The notes under the pieces are model-generated. The model had not been told where the DNA came from, searched no databases, and saw only the letters and a program-made list of their open reading frames with translations. A DNA stretch of 64,000 nucleotides. It comes from Pisolithus tinctorius. Lineage: Eukaryota; Basidiomycota; Agaricomycetes; Boletales; Pisolithaceae. The DNA lies in the NCBI GenBank assembly GCA_024663395.1, contig JANFAH010000006.1, forward strand, positions 1,612,001 to 1,676,000, written 5' to 3'. The position numbers and the translations under genes are program-made. Below, piece by piece: positions 58,028 to 64,000 of the stretch; position 1 is the stretch's first letter, and the number at the start of each line of letters is the position of its first letter.

Positions 58028-60018
58028 TCACACCTTTCCTTCTCTTCGCAACACTGTGGTCTCATCGTGGAGAGGAACGGCAGTGACATCGATATCAGCC
58101 CATTTACGTGCGTCGGAATTCCCTTCTCTGTCCTTTGAGCTCTCTCTGTCTTCCGAAAGTTTTGGGGGTTTCGCGAGGTGGACAACATTCATGTGTAGAT
58201 CTGACTCGCAGCCCGAGCCCTGGAATCGAAGTTTTTCCCGGGTATTCAGTGACGCTAGAAGTGAGTTGGCATATACTATTCAATGGTAAGATGGAGAGTT
58301 CTCAGGGCACGGGAAACTGACGTTTTGGAGTGGTGAAAGTCAATGCCATCGTCCATGCAGGTAAGATTTCAGCGTCCTAAACAAAGAGTGAGAGTGCACT
58401 AGCCATCTTGCAACAGGTCACACGTACCACGGTGAGCTCCGCAAGGATGACTAGTCTGCCGTGAAAGGCCTGAGTCCAGTCCCAGTCACAAAGGGCTCAA
58501 ACTTACAAAGTGAGCAAACAACGGTTAACAGCGTAGATGATAAGCGTGTTCAATAGACTCTTCGTTCTAAGCAAGTTTGTTAGGAAGGAAAACGACCGAT
58601 GCCAACTGGTGTTACCTCGGGACTGCCGAGCGCGAGCCACGTTCATACAAAAGTACGCAGAGTGACAACGTAATCATAGCCTCAGCTAGTGCGATGAGAG
58701 ACACAGCAGGTAGGGAGGTGTAAAGCTAGGAAGAATGAGTCATAAGCTGCCACACCAATTTCTCTGTTAACGAAACTACCCTAGCATGCGATGCGAAGCT
58801 GAGCGCGTTATTGATGAACCTACACGTGGAGATCAGTATTCTGGCGAAGATGGTTGGACAGGCCGGAGTACGTTACAATAGCTGTCGCTGCTTCTTGTTA
58901 GAATAGGTTTCTCGCCGCGCAAGAAAAATAGTGCACAAACCTATGCTAAACCCTGTTGAAATATTGTTATAAATGTTTCATGAACGCGATAAAAACACTC
59001 ACCAGACTGAACTATTACTAATAGTATCTGTCATGGTCTTGTCAGTGGGTGATACCTGGGCCATTATGGGTAAATATACTTACAAGTGGGACGGTCACCA
59101 TCCATCTCAGTTGACGACGACAGACTGAATGCTGATCAACAAAGCCTCAGGTCGCACGTCGAATGGGACATACGGTGATGTATCTTATGCACAAAGAAGC
59201 TAGCGACATCTGGTTTATGAGCATCGGCTTGCGAAAGAAAGTCACTTACAATTGAACTGTGGTAATCACGAATGACTGGAATAGAGTTAAATCCTATCAT
59301 GAAGGCTCAGATGAAAGGAACGCACATTCACCAGAATCGACGCCTAAGCAGGGGAACACTCTAAATTAGTGCCTTATGGGAAAATGGGCATGCGCACTGG
59401 GAATGACCTGTCATGTTTCAGGACTGGGAGCTTTGAAATGGGAAAGATACAAACCACACAATATACTCCAAACTCGTTAGAACGCCGTAATTGGTTATCT
59501 GTAGAGACTGAGCACGATGGTTACAAGGATTAAACATATCATTTTCACCAGGTAGTAGTACACCATATGACACACTAATTGGCCATTAACCATGCATTCA
59601 CTTATATGCACCAAACACTCACTGAACGAGAAATGTAGGGTATCCAAAACCCTGGCATCGTGTGGGTGGATTTGACAGAAGTCCCAAGGTGGCCTAACTC
59701 ACCATATGGCAGCAACCAGGAACTTCATGGTCGAGGCATCATCATAGTGCATGTAATATATATAAGTCTATAATGTGACCAGTAAGCAGAGCACCGAGTT
59801 GGACATTCCGTTTGAGACGCTCCTGCAGATTTGTTATTCCATATAACCTTTATGTGAAATGCGGATATCAGAGGGGAGATGTAACGAAATCAAGCAAAGC
59901 AATACATACATGGCGGAGACCAAAGCCCCGATGAGAGTAGAACCTATCACGAACGAATGAGCAAACGAGACCACACCGGCAACGAAGCATGTTTACCGAA
60001 CCCGCCTGGGATGCCCAT
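58028..60018 (-). pseudogene. DUF6534-type membrane protein gene 3, frameshifted
   Basis: From ATG 60018 (MGIPGGFGKHASLP) the frame shifts and stops after 23 codons, where gene 2 continues. The last exons are better kept: an exon reading GRLVILAELTV, one with LPAWTMALTF, then YANSLLASLNTREKLRFQG and a long charged tail to the TGA at 58028. The donor after NLQ is GA instead of GT. Clearly a pseudogene of the same family. Confidence 0.7.
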
Positions 60019-60189
60019 GTTGTTTGGGTAGCTTTTGTAACGCGGGCTCGTCAACGAACTAGTTGCGGGTCGTAGACGGAGAAGCAATTGGGGTGTATCG
60101 ATTTGACGACGAAGTAATCCAGTTCGACGGAATGGTCTAAATGTGATCAGAGGAAGCGCATTGCCTAAGCAGTGCCTTTCAAATTGCGA

Positions 60190-61230
60190 TGTAGATAAAA
60201 CTATCAGAGTACGTGCCTGATCCATCAAGTTTCGTGCTCTCAATGACAATGGCATCTCACCATCTCCGTAGAGGCACTGTCTTCATATGCACTTGGGTTG
60301 ACATGAACACCGCACTTCTGACACTATGCATTGTTAGCAAGGAATCTTCTCCACCTTCCATTAGGAGCTCCCGGACACCTGGGTTGAGTACCATCAAACT
60401 GAGGGGACGCTCGAATCGCCTCGCTGGCGAGACCTAATTGTTTTCGCTGTATGACAGTCATCAGCCTCGGAGGAGTACACATACTTTATCTTCTAGACGT
60501 GCCTGTTAGAAACCCAGATTATAAGAGAACCACTCTAGGTTTCAAGCCAATATTTCTTAGCCTCTTCGGTGATCTCACCCCAGAATCCTCTGACGCCGAC
60601 TGAAGACTGTAGGAAAGACGAAGTCAGCGTTCCTGGGGTAGGCCAGGCTTATCCACATGTGTCTTACATACCTCAGCAGCAACGAGTCCCTGGTGGACAA
60701 GCTTCCAGGATTGAACACGGTGGCTCTCATCCAACGACGTTCGCACCAGAGGGTATACAATTGCAATTCTGCTGGAATGTAAGATGGTTCTTTAGAAATT
60801 GAATCTCTGTCCGAGCAATTATGCTATGAATATACTGTGTCCAGTGCTCGCTGCAGCGTCTCGCATATCGCCTGTTGAGTGCACAAAGCAGATTTCTCAT
60901 AGCCAGTACAAACACCACGATGGCTGTTTTGACAGCCAAGCCAACATCTATTCTAAAATGCAGGTGAGACGGAAGAACGATGTGGGGATATCATACCATT
61001 ATACCCACGGCAGCTAGGGTCATCTTCATCGAACATAGTCGTAATGAAGAACACACCGATAAGAGAAGTCCAGGAAGATAAACCTCTGTGTGCTACCTCA
61101 AAGAGACCTCGGATGACTAGACATAATGAGTAGTCTGGAGGGGCAAATGTGGATACAAGCATCGGTGTGATGGTGGCCAGTCGCCTCCAGAGAGTGTCCA
61201 GTACTTGATGGCCTACGGCTCCCAAATGCT
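60190..61230 (-). pseudogene. BCS1-like AAA ATPase pseudogene (exons 1-5)
   Basis: Matches the intact gene at 61999 in order: exon 1 (LCLVIRGLFEVAHRGLSS, FFITTMFDEDD), exon 2 (a run shared almost base for base: gcttggctgtcaaaacagcc), exon 3 (LYTLWCERRWMRATVFNPG), exon 4, and exon 5 (LSLMVLNPGVRELLMEG). The ATPase domain is absent. Frames are broken by substitutions and indels. It is inverted relative to the intact gene. Confidence 0.8.
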
Positions 61231-61244
61231 CCGATGGACAAGAG

Positions 61245-61715
61245 GCCGGAATGATCAGGCGAGCAGAGCGTTACATGTGGGTGCGAACCGGTGGAAATAT
61301 AAGTGACAGACCAAAAAACGCGCCGAAATCACCCACATACTAACCACGGGATAGCGGAAATCGGAGATGTATTAGTTTGCTTTCAGGACTATGTTCAATC
61401 CCTCAGAAAAGAGCTGAGTCGCCCGCAGGTTATGTAATAATTGCGAGTTTGAATGGCGTTGCCCAAGAGCGGCGAAGGTCAATACTATCCAGAGTCAGAA
61501 TGCAGGCAGCGCTCACTGCACGCACTATAAGAACGGGACCGAGCGTGAGCAGTGCAAGCACGAACGAGGTATGCGAAGATCCATAATGGCTGGTCAGTAG
61601 AAATCACGAAGTTGGCTCACAAACTTCGACATGGATCAAGTCCGTTCTGCAGCCGACTGTCAGCGTGGCGATGGTCTCAGAGACTCTCACAGGCTGATTC
61701 GACAAGGAGCGTGCG
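61245..61715 (-). pseudogene. CAX4 5' fragment (promoter to mid exon 4)
   Basis: Follows CAX4 (about 11640-12220) in the same orientation. Shared strings include ttcaggactatgttcaatccct, gtgagcagtgcaagcacga and aaacgcgccgaaat. Homology continues past the CAX4 start into its promoter (ctgattcgaca). Ends abruptly where the BCS1-like pseudogene begins, making a fused relic. Confidence 0.8.
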
Positions 61716-61998
61716 GGCGCGCTCATCTCTCACGGCGACCTAGACACCCAGAAAGTCACATCACTGCCATTGACAATGGCAGTCAACTTAGAGCGAGCGC
61801 TCTGACTGTCAGCAAGTAGGTGTTGTGGACACGTGGGCCCTCAGCGGCGTTCCCCCTCCTCATCGAGTCACATCTTTCGTGTGGCCGAGTCACCGAGTAT
61901 CCGGACCGGAGCGTTTGTGAGCCGACGTGGGCTATAAAATGCTGCCATTGAAGTAGGTGCTCTCCAGCGCCAGGGCTTCAAGCCTGGCTTGTATCAAC

Positions 61999-63931
61999 AT
62001 GGCATCCCTGCAACAAGTAGTCGAGCGACTTGCACTTGCCGCTTCGAGTTTCGATCATACCGTTGCGGTCAATGGTACTACTTCCTCATCTCTGTCCGGT
62101 GGTCCCCTTCAACGGCTCGCCGTCATTGCGTCGATGCTCGCGTCGACGTCCGCTCTCCGAGATTGGGCGTTGCTGCTAGTCATCGGGAGTCTCTTTGAAG
62201 CAGCACGCAGAGGTTTATCCTCCTTCTGGATTTCTCTTGTTGACGCATTCTTCATTACGGCCGTGTTCGACGAGAACGACTCTAGCTACCGTGAGTCATG
62301 GTTTGACCATACCGCTTTGTTCTTATGTCTGACCCCCGTTTTAGAATGGATGTTAGCTTGGCTGTCAAAACAGCCATCCTGGCGTATGTTCTTACAGTGA
62401 GAATTCTATATTGTGCACTCACTCCCTCAAAAGGGCATGTGCGACACGTCGAAGTCAGCACGAACTCGATATATTCGGAGCCTGGTTACTCGAACAGGGA
62501 CTCAATTTCGAAGGAACCCTCCTATAAACCGGCAGAATCGCAATCGTACACCCTCTGGTACAAAAGTCGTTGGATGAGGGTCACCCGTGTATCCGTGTCC
62601 AATCCCGGAGGCTGGTCCAACAGGGAATCGCTACAGCTGAGGTATGCATGACGTATGGGGATAAACTGTGCCTGTGCGGGAACGCTGACTCGCGTATCCT
62701 GTAGAGTCTTCAGTGGGCGTCAAAGGATTCTCAGTGAGATAATTGATGAAGCTAAGAAAGATTGGCTTGAAATGCAGAAGGATTCCCTCACAGTTTGGGT
62801 ATCTAGCAGGCATGTTTGGTAGTGAAATATACATTTGCCTCTGAGGCTGATCAATGTCCTACAGCGACAACGATTGGGTCCGGCTTGCAAAGCGGCTCAA
62901 GCGTCCTCTTAGCTCGATTGTACTCGACCCCGGTGTTCAGGAGCTCCTAGTGGAGGATGCAAAAGACTTCCTTGCCAGCAAGGCCTGGTACCAGGAACGC
63001 GGCATTCCCTTCCGTCGCGGTTATTTGCTTGTGAGAAGTCCTTTTCGATACTCCAAGCGTTAGTTTAACAATTGGTTCTATTCAGTACGGTGCTCCTGGA
63101 TCGGGAAAGACTTCCATAATTCAAGCCATTGCTGGCGAGTTGTGTCTTGATGTCTATGTACTTACTCTCTCGCGTTCCGGGCTTGACGACACAAGTCTTG
63201 CTACATTGTTGTCGGGTTTACCATCGCAGTGTATCCTCCTCATGGAGGACATCGACGCTGCCTTTCACCACGGCCTCAGTCGTGAATCTGGATCACCAAC
63301 AGCTACTTCATCCCCCGAGACCAGATCTCGTGATGGGCCAAATGGATCATCTAATTCGGGTGACTCTACGAGCAAACTGTCTCTTAGTGGTATCCTGAAC
63401 GCCATAGACGGTATTACTGCTAACGAAGGTCGCATTCTGTTTGCGACTACTAACAAGTACGACGTGCTCGACCCCGCGCTCTGTCGGCCTGGCCGCATGG
63501 ACATTCGTCTCGAGTTTCACCTTGCAAGCAGGTACCAAGCCAGGGAAATATTCAAGCGTTTCTTCGCGTCTTCCCCTGTGCAGGCATCAGAGAAGAATGA
63601 TATCACTGGTGACGGGGAACCTCATCTTATCGACCTCACATCATCCGCCAAGTCTCAAGAATCGTCTCAGCCATCATTGGAGCCCTCTGAGAAGTCTTCG
63701 CTGCTACCACCTTTAGTATACTCTGGGCTTTCCCATCGTTCACGTGCCCCCAAGCTATCTGTCAGCGAGCTCTCCGCGCTTGCGGATCAATTCGCTGCTA
63801 GTGTGCCGGAGCGGCGGCTAACGATGGCAGCTTTGCAAGGTTATCTCATGATGTACAAGGCAACGCCGTTCAAGGCTGTTGCAAACGTTTCCGCTTGGGT
63901 TGGGAAGGAACTTGCGGAGATGAGTCACTAG
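61999..63931 (+). CDS. BCS1-like AAA+ ATPase
   Basis: Six exons, 61999-62290, 62345-62383, 62434-62641, 62705-62809, 62865-63030, 63086-63931, give 551 aa. A single N-terminal membrane segment (about residues 50-70, DWALLLVIGSLFEAARRG) precedes the BCS1 N-domain (YTLWYKSRWMRVTR, GIPFRRGYLL). AAA motifs: Walker A YGAPGSGKTS at 271-280, Walker B LLMEDIDAAF at 321-330, ILFATTNKYDVLDPAL and CRPGRMD as second region of homology. A Ser-rich insert follows Walker B. BCS1 proper exports the folded Rieske protein across the mitochondrial inner membrane; agaric genomes carry many paralogues, so the exact role is uncertain. Intron 4 begins with GC (AGCAG|gcatgt). The ATG at 61999 has a good context (caacATGG). 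Confidence 0.9.
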
Positions 63932-64000
63932 ATTTAACTACTGGACAATAGTTCCGTCCAATGCTTTGCGAACTGAAACAGGAGTGGTAGAAATAAGCTT

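Larger units (their letters stand above)
52024..60480. repeat. Tandem segmental array, units about 3.1-3.3 kb
   Basis: Units begin near 52024, 55133 and 58418, marked by strings such as gcaaacaacggttaacag and agtaagcagagcaccgag. Each holds most of a DUF6534-type gene plus fragments of CAX4 and a BCS1-like gene. The third unit changes at about 60480 into a longer BCS1-like copy. Units are clearly diverged, with many substitutions and indels. Confidence 0.85.

Overview
The window looks like nuclear DNA of a mushroom-forming basidiomycete (Agaricomycetes). Introns are short (about 49-77 nt). Gene content includes a fungal RNase P subunit, a BCS1-like AAA ATPase, a tandem DUF6534-type membrane-protein family, a Helitron with fungal-type Rep/helicase, and Ty3/Gypsy retroelements. 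One promoter has the CT-rich tract typical of these fungi. All calls come from reading the sequence; no database search was run.

Layout. 1-12.2 kb is an ordinary gene-dense block: the 3' end of a VPS9-CUE Rab exchange factor (+), a serine/proline-rich hypothetical protein (+), then on the minus strand RPP40, two tandem pantothenate synthetases, a GNAT acetyltransferase and the dolichyl-diphosphatase CAX4. 12.7-17.4 kb holds minus-strand genes of unknown function, one with a nucleotidyltransferase-like motif. They lie directly downstream of a Helitron Rep-helicase gene and may be its cargo.

17.5-39.0 kb is that Helitron gene, broken by two LTR retrotransposons: a 4.0-kb gag-only element (19425-23459, +) and an 11.4-kb Ty3/Gypsy element (23574-34931, -). 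Removing both elements with one copy of each 4-bp target duplication leaves a continuous Helitron reading frame. A 97-bp palindromic MITE sits in a Helitron intron.

39.4-60.0 kb is a tandem array of three decayed DUF6534-type genes on the minus strand, separated by fragments of CAX4 and of a BCS1-like gene. The first gene is split by a 12.3-kb foldback-type element (39698-52023). It consists of two 6.04-kb inverted arms built of nested tandem repeats around a 214-bp spacer, flanked by a 7-bp duplication; two empty sites exist in the sister genes. 60.2-61.7 kb holds a longer BCS1-like pseudogene joined to a CAX4 5' fragment. 62.0-63.9 kb is an apparently intact BCS1-like gene (+) with a GC-AG intron.

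The host genes are unrelated housekeeping functions: vesicle traffic, tRNA processing, coenzyme A synthesis, N-glycosylation lipid recycling and mitochondrial or other membrane chaperoning. The roughly 50 kb between CAX4 and the BCS1-like gene is a transposon and segmental-duplication island carrying broken pieces of both flanking genes.
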